Shown here: piece after piece, positions 1 to 9,261 of the stretch
Numbering within the stretch: position 1 is the stretch's first letter
How the letters are laid out: the number at the start of each line of letters is the position of its first letter
NCBI GenBank assembly: GCA_902774155.1
Contig: CACYHF010000021.1
Location: 1 to 64,000 of the forward strand
Reading direction: 5' to 3'
From: an uncultured Bacteroidia bacterium
GTDB taxonomy: Bacteria; Bacteroidota; Bacteroidia; Bacteroidales; UBA932
DNA: 64,000 nucleotides
The notes under the pieces: generated by a model
Databases searched by the model: none
Seen by the model: the letters and a program-made list of their open reading frames with translations, nothing else
Told to the model about the DNA's origin: nothing
Position numbers and translations under genes: made by a program

Positions 1-1355
1 CCGGTCTTGTCCACCATAATAAACGACACACACACCGCGGTCATGAAAAGGGCCGGCAACAAAGTAATCAGGTAATTGAGACCGCCCTTCTTACGCACCA
101 GGTACACCGTGGCCGTCCAGAGCATAAAAGCCGCCAGGGTCTGATTGCTCCAGCCGAAATAGCGCCAGATGGTGTTGAAACCGTTGGCATCGGCAATATT
201 GTACCACAGCAGGAGGGCCGATCCGGCAAAAAGCGGAACGGCGATGGCCAGACGCTTATGAATGTCTTTCTGCTCCAGGTGCAGGAAATCGGCAATGATA
301 AGACGCGCGCTGCGGAAGGCCGTGTCACCGGAAGTGATGGGCGCAGCCACAACGCCGATAATGGCCAGGATACCGCCCATAACGCCCAGCCAGCCCTTGG
401 AGACCTTGGTTACCACGGCAGGAGCGGCGGCCGACAGGTCAGAGCCAACTTCCGCAGCCCCTCCGTCAAAGAAGAACCAGGAAGCCACGGCCGCCCAGAT
501 GAGGGCTACCAGGCCTTCCGTAATCATAGAGCCGTAAAACACTGGCCGACCCATTTTCTCATTGCGGATACAACGGGCCATAAGCGGGCTCTGCGTAGCG
601 TGGAAGCCGGAAATGGCACCACAGGCAATGGTGATGAACAGGCAGGGGAAGATGGGTTGGTCACCGATTCCTGCCTGTTTGTTCCAACCGCCCAGTCCGT
701 CCCAGAATTCCGGGAGGGAAGGCCATTTGACAAAGAGGCACACCATAAGGGCCAGCGCCATAAACAGGAGCGCAACGGCAAACAGCGGATACACCCGGCC
801 GATGAGTTTGTCGATGGGCAGCAGCGTAGCAATAATATAATAGAAGAAGACAATACCCACCCAAAGCATAATAGAGCCTCGGCTGCCATCGCCGGCTATA
901 TCTCCCAAAATGAGGGCCGGGCTGTATACGAATACCGTTCCCACCAGCAGAAGCAGCACGATGGAGAAAACCAACATCACCTTCTTGGTCCGCTGTCCCA
1001 GGTACTCCCCTACCAGTTCCGGGAAGCCGCATCCGCCATGGCGCACGGACAGCATACCGCACATATAGTCGTGCACGGCGCCCGCGAAAATGCAGCCGAA
1101 GACGATCCACAGATAGCTGGCCGGGCCGAACTTGGCGCCCATAATGGCGCCGAAGATGGGTCCCGTTCCCGCTATGTTCAGGAACTGGATCATATACACC
1201 TTCCAGGAGGGCATAGCAATGAAATCCACGCCGTCAGCCTTGGTGACAGCCGGCGTGGGCCGCTTGGAATCCGGTCCGAACACCCGGTCCACAAAAGCGC
1301 CGTAAAGGAAATAACCCAGGATCAGGGCGACGATGCTGATGACGAAACTAAGCAT
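1..1355 (-). CDS. cstA: Carbon starvation protein CstA (peptide/pyruvate transporter), 3' end outside window
   Basis: This is an integral membrane protein of the CstA family, which takes up peptides or pyruvate during carbon limitation. I translated 451 residues on the minus strand; the C-terminus lies beyond base 1. The N-terminus MLSFVISIVALILGYFLYG is the first of many hydrophobic helices. Family-typical stretches follow, such as NIAGTGPIFGAIMGAKFG and GAVHDYMCGMLSVRHGG. The ATG at 1355 shares one base with the rsmD stop (TAATG), so translation is probably coupled. It is the distal gene of the operon starting near 3.3 kb. Family assignment is confident; the substrate is not shown by sequence. 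Confidence 0.9.
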   Translation of the reverse strand, partial: MLSFVISIVALILGYFLYGAFVDRVFGPDSKRPTPAVTKADGVDFIAMPSWKVYMIQFLNIAGTGPIFGAIMGAKFGPASYLWIVFGCIFAGAVHDYMCGMLSVRHGGCGFPELVGEYLGQRTKKVMLVFSIVLLLLVGTVFVYSPALILGDIAGDGSRGSIMLWVGIVFFYYIIATLLPIDKLIGRVYPLFAVALLFMALALMVCLFVKWPSLPEFWDGLGGWNKQAGIGDQPIFPCLFITIACGAISGFHATQSPLMARCIRNEKMGRPVFYGSMITEGLVALIWAAVASWFFFDGGAAEVGSDLSAAAPAVVTKVSKGWLGVMGGILAIIGVVAAPITSGDTAFRSARLIIADFLHLEQKDIHKRLAIAVPLFAGSALLLWYNIADANGFNTIWRYFGWSNQTLAAFMLWTATVYLVRKKGGLNYLITLLPALFMTAVCVSFIMVDKT

Positions 1356-1885
1356 TATTCAAAAAAACTAAAATGGACACGTCCATAATGACGTTCTTTG
1401 ACAAAACGAGGATGTTTCACGAAGGAATGTTCGTCTCCGTGTTCCAGAATGAAATAGCGCTCCGGATACAGGATGTCGGCGGCAAAAACCAGGTCTGGCA
1501 GTTTCTCCAGGCCCTCCAGCGCATAGGGAGGGTCTGCGAACACAAGATCGAAGCGTTCCCGGCAGATGGGCAGGAAATCGAAGACATTGTCCCGGACCAT
1601 GGTCACATTGTCCAGGCCCAGCCGCTGTGCTTCCGTCTTGATGAAACTGGCGTTTTCCCGGGCCATCTCCACGCAATATACACGCGCAGCGCCCCGGGAA
1701 GCAAACTCGAAGGCAATGGAACCGGTGCCGCCGAACAGGTCCAGCACCTTCAGGTCTTCGAACTCGTATTCGTTGTCCAGGATATTGAACAGGCCTTCCT
1801 TGGCAAAGTCCGTGGTAGGACGTGCCTGGTAGCCCGCCGGCGGGAGGATTACCTTTCCTTTCAGTTTTCCGCCGATGATTCTCAT
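1355..1885 (-). CDS. rsmD: 16S rRNA (guanine(966)-N2)-methyltransferase RsmD
   Basis: RsmD methylates G966 of 16S rRNA in the assembled small subunit, using SAM. The 176-residue protein has the Rossmann SAM motif LDLFGGTGS (about 48-56), an acidic ribose-binding position in CVEMARENA, and the N2-methyltransferase catalytic motif DPPY (118-121). Length fits the family. It overlaps the upstream DUF3822 gene by ATGA and the downstream cstA by one base, giving a tightly coupled operon. DUF3822 next to rsmD is a familiar Bacteroidetes arrangement. Confidence 0.95.
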   Translation of the reverse strand: MRIIGGKLKGKVILPPAGYQARPTTDFAKEGLFNILDNEYEFEDLKVLDLFGGTGSIAFEFASRGAARVYCVEMARENASFIKTEAQRLGLDNVTMVRDNVFDFLPICRERFDLVFADPPYALEGLEKLPDLVFAADILYPERYFILEHGDEHSFVKHPRFVKERHYGRVHFSFFE

Positions 1886-2571
1886 AACTGCACCACGCCT
1901 TTAAAATAGCGGTACAGGGACATCTCCGAGGCCGCATCCAGCGGCGTGTGGAAACACACGGTGGACACTTCCGGATTCAGCTGCAAACGCTTCATACTCA
2001 GGAAGAGGAAATACTGCGCCGTGGTGAAATCCGGGGCTTCAAACACATTGGCCAGCAGGAGGCTCCGTCCCTGGGCGATCACCAGGTGAAGCCAGCCGTC
2101 CTGCCAGGAAGCTATGATCTTATTATAGTCCGAGACGGTTTCCAGCAGGCGCAGCAGGTAATACATCTCCGGCAGCACCCGCACCGGCTTCCCGGAAGCG
2201 GGAAGGACCGTCTGTGCAATGACCCGGGACAGCGATTCCCCGATGGTATTGGAAAAGAGCAGCACCGACGCCAGGGAAGGAATCGAGATGGACTCCACGA
2301 AATCCCCCTCCTGCAGCGACGCCACCTCTTCCAGTGCCGAGCGGGCCGATCCGGGATGATAGAAGCTTTCCGGCACCAGTGCCACCTTGGGCGTGAGCAG
2401 CGAAATCTCCACGTTGTCATAACGGCGCTGGAACTCCGGCGTGGTGAACAGGCGTTCCGCCCCCATCCAACCACTTTGCCGGATTTCTTCGCCGTTACGG
2501 ACCTTAAAAGAATATCCACTCAAGGAGACTTGAATGGATATTCCTGTATTTGCAGTATGCGCGGTGTCCAT
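1882..2571 (-). CDS. DUF3822 family protein
   Basis: A 229-residue soluble protein resembling the DUF3822 family, found in Bacteroidetes and commonly encoded beside rsmD. It contains a central YHPGSARSALEEV region and a C-terminal segment (FTTAQYFLFLSMKRLQLNPE, then a YRYF near the end) reminiscent of an actin/FtsA-like ATPase fold, though no ATP motif can be confirmed by eye. No signal peptide or membrane helix is seen. It overlaps rsmD by four bases (ATGA). Its function is unknown; a link to ribosome or cell-wall biology is only a neighbourhood guess. Confidence 0.8.
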   Translation of the reverse strand: MDTAHTANTGISIQVSLSGYSFKVRNGEEIRQSGWMGAERLFTTPEFQRRYDNVEISLLTPKVALVPESFYHPGSARSALEEVASLQEGDFVESISIPSLASVLLFSNTIGESLSRVIAQTVLPASGKPVRVLPEMYYLLRLLETVSDYNKIIASWQDGWLHLVIAQGRSLLLANVFEAPDFTTAQYFLFLSMKRLQLNPEVSTVCFHTPLDAASEMSLYRYFKGVVQL

Positions 2572-2577
2572 AGAGGA

Positions 2578-3303
2578 CTATTCCCAGTTACCTGCGTTGT
2601 TGTTAGGAGCGGTAACGCTACCCACCTGCAGACCTTCGTACTTGTTCTGGTCCCTGCGTTCTGCATCCAGATTGATGCGGAGCTGGTTGTCCAGACCCTT
2701 GCAGAGGGCTTTGTAAGGCATACGGGCTTCGAACAGAGGAACGTTCACACCGGAAACCAGCTTGATGGTAGCTTCCATTTCGGTGAGCTGCTTGCCGGAG
2801 AACGGGATGTAATACAGGGAGTCGATGCAGAAGTCCGGGCGGTTGTTGAAGAGGGTGTCCTTCACGGGAATTTCCGTAACGGTGGAGAACACAACCTTCT
2901 GGCCAGCCTTGTAGGCTTCGATGCAGGCATCCGTGAGCTTGTTGTTCAGATCCTGACCCTTGAGACGGGGATTGGCCTTCTGGACAGCTTTCTTGATGGC
3001 CTCCGTGTTGGCCACGGCGATAGAGTCATCGTGCGAGCCGATCTGCATCACGATATCCATCTTACCGGTTTCGTAGAAGAGTTTCAGGGAGTCTACAGTA
3101 GGAGAGAAACGGCCGTTGACGCTCTTGAAAGCCACCTGAAGCGTACGGATGTCCTTGAGGCGCTGAATACCTACCTGGGAACGGGCGGCAACTTCCTTGT
3201 TGAATTCCACGGGCTTCTGAACACTCTTTACAGTGAGCCAAACGAGGAGGCAGATAATAAGTGCCAGGAGAATTTCGAGACCGATTTTTAATCCTTTGTT
3301 CAT
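2578..3303 (-). CDS. Conserved membrane-anchored protein of unknown function
   Basis: A 241-residue protein with one N-terminal transmembrane helix (about residues 7-25, GLEILLALIICLLVWLTVKS) and a long extracytoplasmic domain. I do not recognise a catalytic motif. The soluble part is rich in charged residues and contains VAFKSVNGRFSPTVDSLKLF, which recalls periplasmic proteins of Bacteroidales. It is the first gene of the operon with DUF3822, rsmD and cstA, six bases before the DUF3822 start. A minus-strand promoter lies just upstream. Function unknown. Confidence 0.75.
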   Translation of the reverse strand: MNKGLKIGLEILLALIICLLVWLTVKSVQKPVEFNKEVAARSQVGIQRLKDIRTLQVAFKSVNGRFSPTVDSLKLFYETGKMDIVMQIGSHDDSIAVANTEAIKKAVQKANPRLKGQDLNNKLTDACIEAYKAGQKVVFSTVTEIPVKDTLFNNRPDFCIDSLYYIPFSGKQLTEMEATIKLVSGVNVPLFEARMPYKALCKGLDNQLRINLDAERRDQNKYEGLQVGSVTAPNNNAGNWE

Positions 3304-3336
3304 TATTTTAGTGTTTTATAATTTCTAAACTTCCGA

Positions 3337-3344
3337 CAAAGTTA
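3337..3344 (-). promoter_or_regulatory. -7 element for the 3303-to-1 operon
   Basis: On the minus strand this reads TAACTTTG, a perfect match to the Bacteroidetes -7 consensus TAnnTTTG, about 34 bp upstream of the ATG at 3303. A weak ATTG lies about 20 bp further upstream as a possible -33. Confidence 0.6.
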
Positions 3345-3377
3345 AAAAAATCATTTCTCAAAAGCAATAATCTTTTG

Positions 3378-3385
3378 TAAATTTG
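3378..3385 (+). promoter_or_regulatory. -7 element for the nrnA operon
   Basis: TAAATTTG matches TAnnTTTG on the plus strand, 22 bp before the ATG at 3408. The -33 region is weak. Its position downstream of the in-frame TTG alternative is irrelevant, but it fits initiation at ATG 3408. Confidence 0.6.
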
Positions 3386-3407
3386 CGGACGTAAATGATG
3401 CTTGCCC

Positions 3408-4433
3408 ATGGATTGTATCCATAAAGACCGCATACTGGCCCTGCAAGCGCTGATGGCACCTGCCACCAGCGTGGCTGTAGTGGGTCATACGCATCCGGAC
3501 GGAGACGCCCTGGGCAGCACATCGGCGCTGGCCCTTTACCTGCAAAAAGTGGGCATCCCGCACGTTTCCGTGGTCTTTTCGGACAGCCCGGCCGATAACC
3601 TGCAATTCATCCTCCCGGATTGCGTGCAATTCTGTTTCTACGATAAGGAAGCGGAAAAGGCCCGGGACAGCATCCGGAAAGCAGACCTGCTGTTTCTGGT
3701 AGACTGTAACAGCTTCCAACGCACGGAAGCGCTCCAGGACGTCCTGGAAGCCTCCAAGGCCCGCAAAGTTCTCATCGACCATCACCTGAATCCGGACGCA
3801 GACGCCTTCGACCTGGTATTCTCCACCCCGGATATTTCATCGGCCAGCGAACTCCTGTACTGGATATTGAAGGCACTGGAGGAAAAAGCTCCTTCCATCG
3901 CCATTGGCACCGCGCTGATGGCCGGCATGACCACGGACACCAACAACTTCGCCAATTCGGTGTACCCTTCCACTTTCCGGATGGCCTCGGAACTCATTGC
4001 TGCGGGCGTGGACCGCGAGGGTCTGTTGCAGAAATTATACAACAGCTACCGGGAGAACCGGGTGCGGCTCATGGGCTACATGCAGTATGAAGGTTTGCAC
4101 CTCCTGCCCGGCGGCGGGGCCTACATGATCCTCACGCAGGAAATCCAGCAGCGCTTCAACCTAAAGGATGGCGAATCCGAAGGCCTGGTGAACGTACCGC
4201 TCACCATCGGGGCGGTGCGCCTGAGCCTCCTCCTGAAAGAAGACCAGGGGCATTTCCGCGTATCCATCCGTTCCAAGAAAGGAACATCGGCCCAGCAACT
4301 GGCCCAGCGCTGTTTCCACGGCGGCGGGCACGAAAATGCGGCCGGCGGAAAGCTGTTCATCGGCCAGGATATCCCTTGTGCGGAAGATGCCGCCGCCTAT
4401 GTAGAAAACGTCCTTAAAGCATTCCTGTCATGA
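3408..4433 (+). CDS. nrnA: DHH-family nanoRNase / pAp phosphatase (NrnA-like)
   Basis: NrnA-type enzymes degrade 2-5 nt RNA oligomers and dephosphorylate pAp. The 341-residue protein shows HTHPDGDALGS (27-37), LVDCN (98-101) and the signature DHH in LIDHHLNPD (about 124-126), all manganese ligands. The C-terminal DHHA1 domain carries GGGHENAAGG near residue 305. I chose ATG at 3408 over an upstream TTG at 3402 because it is an ATG and is well spaced from the promoter. The stop overlaps the next lipoprotein gene (ATGA), starting a five- to six-gene operon. Confidence 0.9.
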   Translation: MDCIHKDRILALQALMAPATSVAVVGHTHPDGDALGSTSALALYLQKVGIPHVSVVFSDSPADNLQFILPDCVQFCFYDKEAEKARDSIRKADLLFLVDCNSFQRTEALQDVLEASKARKVLIDHHLNPDADAFDLVFSTPDISSASELLYWILKALEEKAPSIAIGTALMAGMTTDTNNFANSVYPSTFRMASELIAAGVDREGLLQKLYNSYRENRVRLMGYMQYEGLHLLPGGGAYMILTQEIQQRFNLKDGESEGLVNVPLTIGAVRLSLLLKEDQGHFRVSIRSKKGTSAQQLAQRCFHGGGHENAAGGKLFIGQDIPCAEDAAAYVENVLKAFLS

Positions 4434-4999
4434 GCAAACGCAGCCTCCTTTTAGCCGGCATCTTTGCCCTGGCAGTAACAGCCGCCTGTTCCAAATTGTC
4501 CGTCAAGAGCACGTACGAGAAACAGGCTACCTATATCGAGGGCTTTGTCTCCGCTCAGATGAGTAAAGACCCCCAGGCCACCCTTACCCGCAACGGCGGA
4601 GCCTTCCGGCTCACCCTGCACGACACGCTGGACCGCGTTTTCGGACAGCGGGATTCCCTTCGCCAAGGCGGAACGGCCGTGGTGTGGTATGCCTGTTACA
4701 CCCTCACGGGAAGCAGCCTGAGCGCCAGTAATCTGGTGGCCACCAATATCAGGTTGCTCGCCAACTCCGCCGGATGGGAGCTTTCGGATACCCTCCGTTA
4801 CAAACCGGACACCCTCCGGCTGGACGGCGCGCTGGTACGCGGACTGCAGGAAGGTTTGTTCGGAGTCCAGCAATACGACGAATGTTTCATTCTGTTTACC
4901 GGAGAATTTGGCTTTGGAAACAACGAGCGGGGCACGATTCCTGCAAGGAGTGCCCTGGCCTATCAATTTTGGATAGAAAATATAGACAATGAAAACTAA
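4430..4999 (+). CDS. FKBP-like lipoprotein
   Basis: A 189-residue lipoprotein. The signal peptide ends in a lipobox with Cys20 (ALAVTAAC). The C-terminal part, GFGNNERGTIPARSALAYQF, resembles the last strands of FKBP-type peptidyl-prolyl isomerases, but the active-site aromatic residues are not evident, so this may be a non-catalytic FKBP relative. It probably sits in the periplasm or outer membrane as a folding factor. It overlaps nrnA by four bases and the next FKBP gene by eleven. Family placement is by weak similarity. Confidence 0.7.
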   Translation: MSKRSLLLAGIFALAVTAACSKLSVKSTYEKQATYIEGFVSAQMSKDPQATLTRNGGAFRLTLHDTLDRVFGQRDSLRQGGTAVVWYACYTLTGSSLSASNLVATNIRLLANSAGWELSDTLRYKPDTLRLDGALVRGLQEGLFGVQQYDECFILFTGEFGFGNNERGTIPARSALAYQFWIENIDNEN

Positions 5000-6026
5000 T
5001 ATATACAAAAACTTCACCCTGGCAGCAGTCGTCTGCCTTCTGGCAGCAGGCTGCGCCAAGGATAGTTCCATGAAAACAGGCGAGAAAGCCCAGGAATACC
5101 TGAAACTCTTCATTGAGAAGTATTATCCGTACGTAACCCCCAACGAATACGGGTTATACGTCCTGGAAGAGACTCCCGGCACCGGCAGTGCCTGGACGGA
5201 AAGCGTTCCCTATGTCTACGCCCGGACCACCATCCGCGACCTGGGCGGCACCATCACATCCACTACGGAAGAGCCCTTAGCCCAGCAACTGGGCACCTAT
5301 GTCAAAGGCAATTACTACGGTCCCAAGTACCAGCAAACCGGAAAAGAGCAAAGTTATGTGGGCCTGGACAACCTCCTGAAGGGCATGCGCGTGGGCGGCA
5401 CCCGCAAAGCCATCATCCCCTCCTGGCAGCTCACCACCAGCCGATACAGCACCTCCAAGGAATACATCGACGCCTGCACTTCGGACGCCCATATGGAATA
5501 TACCGTAACCCTGGAAGGGATTAGCTCCGATATGGCTGCAACGGAAAAGGACAGCCTCGCCAAATATGTCCTGCACAATTACGGACCGGGCCTGTCCCCC
5601 ACCACCATCGCGTCCGACGTAACGGAAGGCGCCTTCTATTTCATCTCAGACAGTACTGCCTTCATCGGCAAGCCTTACTTCCCCTCCGACACCACCCTGA
5701 AGCTCAATTACACCGGCCGTTTGCTCAACGGACAAGTCTTCGACACCACCATTGAGCGGGTGGCCAAGGATGCCGGCATCTATAGCACATCCAAAACCTA
5801 TGGCCCCGTCAGCGTCACTTTCGCTTCCAAATACACAGAGGTTAAAATGGGAGAGAGTTCCTCCCTCATCACCGGTTTCAAGGGCGGCCTGTATAAACTG
5901 CGCTGGATAGGTCAGAAGGCCGATGCCCTGTTCACCTCGGAGCTGGGATACACCGCCACCGGCAGCGGACAGACCATCCCGCCCTATTCCCCCTTGCTGT
6001 TCGAACTTGAAGTGGTAAAAGAATGA
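4989..6026 (+). CDS. FKBP-type peptidyl-prolyl isomerase lipoprotein with two FKBP-like domains
   Basis: A 345-residue lipoprotein (Cys22 after CLLAAG). The first half (about 30-180) is a diverged FKBP-like domain with LDNLLKGMRVGGTRKAIIP. The second (about 200-345) is a clearer FKBP_C domain with LNYTGRLLNGQVFDTTI, GFKGGLYKLRWIG and GYTATGSGQTIPPYSPLLFE. These would catalyse proline isomerisation during folding outside the cytoplasm. It is in one operon with the single-domain FKBP-like lipoprotein upstream and overlaps the MATE gene by ATGA. Confidence 0.85.
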   Translation: MKTNIYKNFTLAAVVCLLAAGCAKDSSMKTGEKAQEYLKLFIEKYYPYVTPNEYGLYVLEETPGTGSAWTESVPYVYARTTIRDLGGTITSTTEEPLAQQLGTYVKGNYYGPKYQQTGKEQSYVGLDNLLKGMRVGGTRKAIIPSWQLTTSRYSTSKEYIDACTSDAHMEYTVTLEGISSDMAATEKDSLAKYVLHNYGPGLSPTTIASDVTEGAFYFISDSTAFIGKPYFPSDTTLKLNYTGRLLNGQVFDTTIERVAKDAGIYSTSKTYGPVSVTFASKYTEVKMGESSSLITGFKGGLYKLRWIGQKADALFTSELGYTATGSGQTIPPYSPLLFELEVVKE

Positions 6027-7423
6027 GCGGAACAAGCGCCCCCACCGAACTGGGCACCAAGCCCATTGGCGCTCTCCTGAAGCAGTACGCCGTTCCTGGC
6101 ATCATTGCCATGACGGCGTCTTCGCTTTATAACATGGTGGACAGCGTTTACATCGGCCACATTTCCGATGTAGGTTCCCTGTCCATCGCCGGCCTGGCCA
6201 TCACCTTCCCCCTGATGAACATCTCCACCGCGTTCGGCACGCTGGTGGGCGTAGGCGCCTCCACCATGATTTCCGTCCTGTTGGGGCAAAAGAACTACAA
6301 GACGGCCTGCAAGGTGCTTTCCAACGAAGTGACGCTGAACATCCTCACCGGCATCATCTTCACCCTGGTCACGCTGCTGTGGATGGATCCCATCCTGCGC
6401 TTTTTCGGCGCTTCGGACGCCACGCTCCCCTTCGCCCGCGGGTACATGACCATCATTGCCCTGGGCAACGCGGTCACACACCTGTATTTCGGCCTCAACG
6501 CCGTCATACGGTCTTCTGGCAATCCCAATCTGGCTATGAAACTCACCCTGTTCACGGTGTTTACCAACGCCATCCTGGACCCCATTTTTATCTTTGCACT
6601 GGGGATGGGCGTCCAGGGAGCAGCTATTGCCACCGTTCTGTGCCAGATGTTGTCACTCAGCTATACCCTGTGGTATTTCCTGAATCCGGACCGTTTCCTG
6701 CACCTGCCCCGCTCTCTCAAGATGTTCCGCGTGGACTGGAAGATCGCCAAGGATTCCCTGGCCATCGGTATGGGACCTTTCCTGATGAACCTGGCCAGCT
6801 GCATCGTAGTGCTGTTCATCAACCAGCAACTGGTGAAATGGGGCGGAGACCTGGCCATCGGCGCCTATGGCATCGTGAACCGCATCAGTTTCCTCTTCAT
6901 TATGATTGTGATGGGCTTCAACCAAGGTATGCAGCCCATTGCCGGCTATAATTTCGGTGCCCGGCAATATGCCCGCGTGCGGGAGGTATATCTCAAGACG
7001 GCCGGCTGGGCCACCCTGGTGATGGTGCTGGGCTTCATCGCTTCCTTCTTCTTCTCGGAACCGATGGCGCGCATCTTCACCAGCGATCCCGTCCTGGTGG
7101 ATAAATCGGCCTACGGCCTGCGGATTGTGAATATGGCCTTCCCCATCATTGGTTTTCAGATGGTCACCACCAACCTGTTCCAATGCCTGGGTATGGTGAG
7201 AAAGAGCGTTTTCCTCTCCCTTTCACGGCAGCTGCTTTTCCTGCTGCCCTGCATCTACATCCTGCCGCCCCTGCTGGAGAGCGAGAGCGGCGTATGGTAC
7301 AGTTTCCCCATCTCCGACACCATTTCCGCCATCATCACGGCCCTGCTGGGCTGGAACCTGCTGGTCAAATTGGGCAAATTGAAAGACGGGGACGATCCGG
7401 ATATTTTAGGAAGCCAAATATAA
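6023..7423 (+). CDS. MATE family efflux transporter
   Basis: A 466-residue polytopic membrane protein of the MATE (DinF/NorM-like) family, which exports drugs or metabolites using Na+ or H+. It starts with ELGTKPIGALLKQYAVPGIIAMTASSLYNMVD, typical of bacterial MATE proteins, and has about twelve helices in two related halves (GMGPFLMNLASC begins the second). Length matches the family. It overlaps the FKBP gene by ATGA and is six bases from the following kinase-like gene. The substrate cannot be deduced. Confidence 0.92.
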   Translation: MSGTSAPTELGTKPIGALLKQYAVPGIIAMTASSLYNMVDSVYIGHISDVGSLSIAGLAITFPLMNISTAFGTLVGVGASTMISVLLGQKNYKTACKVLSNEVTLNILTGIIFTLVTLLWMDPILRFFGASDATLPFARGYMTIIALGNAVTHLYFGLNAVIRSSGNPNLAMKLTLFTVFTNAILDPIFIFALGMGVQGAAIATVLCQMLSLSYTLWYFLNPDRFLHLPRSLKMFRVDWKIAKDSLAIGMGPFLMNLASCIVVLFINQQLVKWGGDLAIGAYGIVNRISFLFIMIVMGFNQGMQPIAGYNFGARQYARVREVYLKTAGWATLVMVLGFIASFFFSEPMARIFTSDPVLVDKSAYGLRIVNMAFPIIGFQMVTTNLFQCLGMVRKSVFLSLSRQLLFLLPCIYILPPLLESESGVWYSFPISDTISAIITALLGWNLLVKLGKLKDGDDPDILGSQI

Positions 7424-7429
7424 CCCGAT

Positions 7430-8035
7430 ATGAATACCATTATTACCATCGGCCGGTCTTTCGGCAGCGCAGGGGGTCATGTGGGCCACGCTGTTGGCCA
7501 GAAGTTAGGCATCCCCTTCTACGACAACGAACTCATCTCCAGGACCGCCGAGGAAGAAGGCTACTCCAAGAGTCTCTTCGCCAAGGCCGAGGAAAAGAGC
7601 CTGTTCTCCTTTTCCAGCTTCTTCGCATCCAGCCGCCTGGGCTATGTAGATGGGGGCTATATCAATGACAATGTGATGTTTAACATCCAGAGCGAGGTCA
7701 TCCGTTCCATTGCAGAAAAGGGAGACGCCATTATTATCGGCCGTTGCGCCGATTATATTCTGCGCGACCTTCCCTGCCTGAACGTGTTCATCACCGCCCC
7801 GGAAGAGCACCGCATCCGCAGCCTTATGAAAAGTGAAGGCCTTACAGCCGATGAGGCTGAAAAGCTGATGCGCCGCAAGGACCGCACCCGGGAAACTTAT
7901 TACAATTACTACACTTTCGGTGAGTGGGGCTACGCTTCCAATTATCACCTGTGCCTGGACAGTTCCATCCTGGGTGTGGAAGGAACGGCCGACCTGATCA
8001 TTGATTTCGGCCGCCGCTGCAAACTCATCAAGTGA
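7430..8035 (+). CDS. Cytidylate kinase-like family protein
   Basis: A 201-residue P-loop protein with the N-terminus MNTIITIGRSFGSAGGHVG, a modified Walker A as in the cytidylate-kinase-like (AAK_14) family. IIIGRCADYIL and the lid-like MRRKDRTRETYYNYYT follow. It is not the housekeeping Cmk, which is encoded at 51242-51958. The substrate is unknown; the family is common in Bacteroidales and Clostridia. It overlaps the following serine hydrolase gene by GTGA. Confidence 0.85.
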   Translation: MNTIITIGRSFGSAGGHVGHAVGQKLGIPFYDNELISRTAEEEGYSKSLFAKAEEKSLFSFSSFFASSRLGYVDGGYINDNVMFNIQSEVIRSIAEKGDAIIIGRCADYILRDLPCLNVFITAPEEHRIRSLMKSEGLTADEAEKLMRRKDRTRETYYNYYTFGEWGYASNYHLCLDSSILGVEGTADLIIDFGRRCKLIK

Positions 8036-9258
8036 GAAGGGCCTGCGCCATATCGCTCTCTTGCCTGCTGGTTTTGGCGGGCTGCTTTTCGCTGACCGGG
8101 CGCTCCGTTCCGGAAAAGGAAGAACCCATCCCCTGGCGGGATTCCCTGAACCGGGTTCTCACCAACAAACTTTCCCAGTTGCCGGAGATGGACGCCGTAC
8201 TGGACAGTTTTATGAACTTCTGGAGCCTGCACGGGGTTTCGCTGGCCGTTATGCGCAACGACTCCCTTTTGTATGCCCACGGGTACGGTCAGGCCGATGC
8301 CTCCACGCCTATGACCCCGGGCACCACCCTGCGGCTGGCTTCCGTCTCTAAACTGCTTACCGCCGTGGGTATTATGCGTTTGCAAGAGCAGTGCGAACTG
8401 TTCCTGGACACGCCGGTCTTCGGCCCGTACGGGGTGCTGAACCAATACGACTCCTATATCCGGGACGACGATTATTATCTCATTACCGTAGAGCACCTGC
8501 TGCGCCACCAGGGCGGATTCAGTTCCAGGGGCGGAGACCCTGTCTTCTCCCCTTACCCGTCGCTGGACCAGCTGCTGCGTACGCAGCTGCGACGCCCGCT
8601 GGCCTTTGAGCCCGGCACTTCGCAGGAATACTCCAATTTCGGCTTCCTCCTCCTGTCGCTCATTATTGAAAAGGTATCCGGCAAGCCGTACGAGGAATTT
8701 ATGCAGGAAGAGGTGTTCTCCCCTGCCCTATGCCGCGATTTCCGCATCGCGGGGAATTACCTGGCCGACCGGCATCCCGGAGAAACCCGCTACTATATGC
8801 ATCCTGAGGCAACCCCGGGTCCTTCCTTCGACGGCCGCTTCTCCGCCGTGGAAAAGTGCTATGGCGGCAATAATGTGAGCGGATCGCTGGGTGCCGGCGG
8901 CTGGACGGGATCGGCCCCGGAACTGGCCCGGATGGTGGCCTGTATCGACGGCCATGGCCCCCTGGACGACATCCTGCTGCCGTTTTCCGTGTCCCAGATG
9001 ACCAATTACTACGATCCTGACACCTTCTCCCTGGGGTGGAATGATACCAAGGTTACGGGAGAATGGACCCGCTCCGGCTCCTTCTCCGGCACCCAGGCGC
9101 TCATCAAGACCTACCCCGACGGGGAATGTTGGATTTTCATTTCCAACACCTCCACCTGGCGCGGTTCACGCTTTTCCCGCAACATCGCCGCCCTCTTCGA
9201 GAACCTGCGCACCCGCTTCTCCCAGGATTTGCCGGTGCGGGACCTGTTCAGAGAATAG
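8032..9258 (+). CDS. Serine hydrolase, beta-lactamase/class C penicillin-binding-protein family
   Basis: A 408-residue lipoprotein (Cys18 in LVLAGC) of the beta-lactamase-related family. SVSK (104-107) gives the nucleophilic serine and lysine, and YSN (200-202) is the second motif. GSFSGT near the C-terminus corresponds to the third. Family members are D-Ala-D-Ala peptidases, esterases or peptidases. The start is GTG, overlapping the previous stop as GTGA. It closes the plus-strand operon and converges with ettA, three bases away. Confidence 0.88.
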   Translation: MRRACAISLSCLLVLAGCFSLTGRSVPEKEEPIPWRDSLNRVLTNKLSQLPEMDAVLDSFMNFWSLHGVSLAVMRNDSLLYAHGYGQADASTPMTPGTTLRLASVSKLLTAVGIMRLQEQCELFLDTPVFGPYGVLNQYDSYIRDDDYYLITVEHLLRHQGGFSSRGGDPVFSPYPSLDQLLRTQLRRPLAFEPGTSQEYSNFGFLLLSLIIEKVSGKPYEEFMQEEVFSPALCRDFRIAGNYLADRHPGETRYYMHPEATPGPSFDGRFSAVEKCYGGNNVSGSLGAGGWTGSAPELARMVACIDGHGPLDDILLPFSVSQMTNYYDPDTFSLGWNDTKVTGEWTRSGSFSGTQALIKTYPDGECWIFISNTSTWRGSRFSRNIAALFENLRTRFSQDLPVRDLFRE

Positions 9259-9261
9259 GTA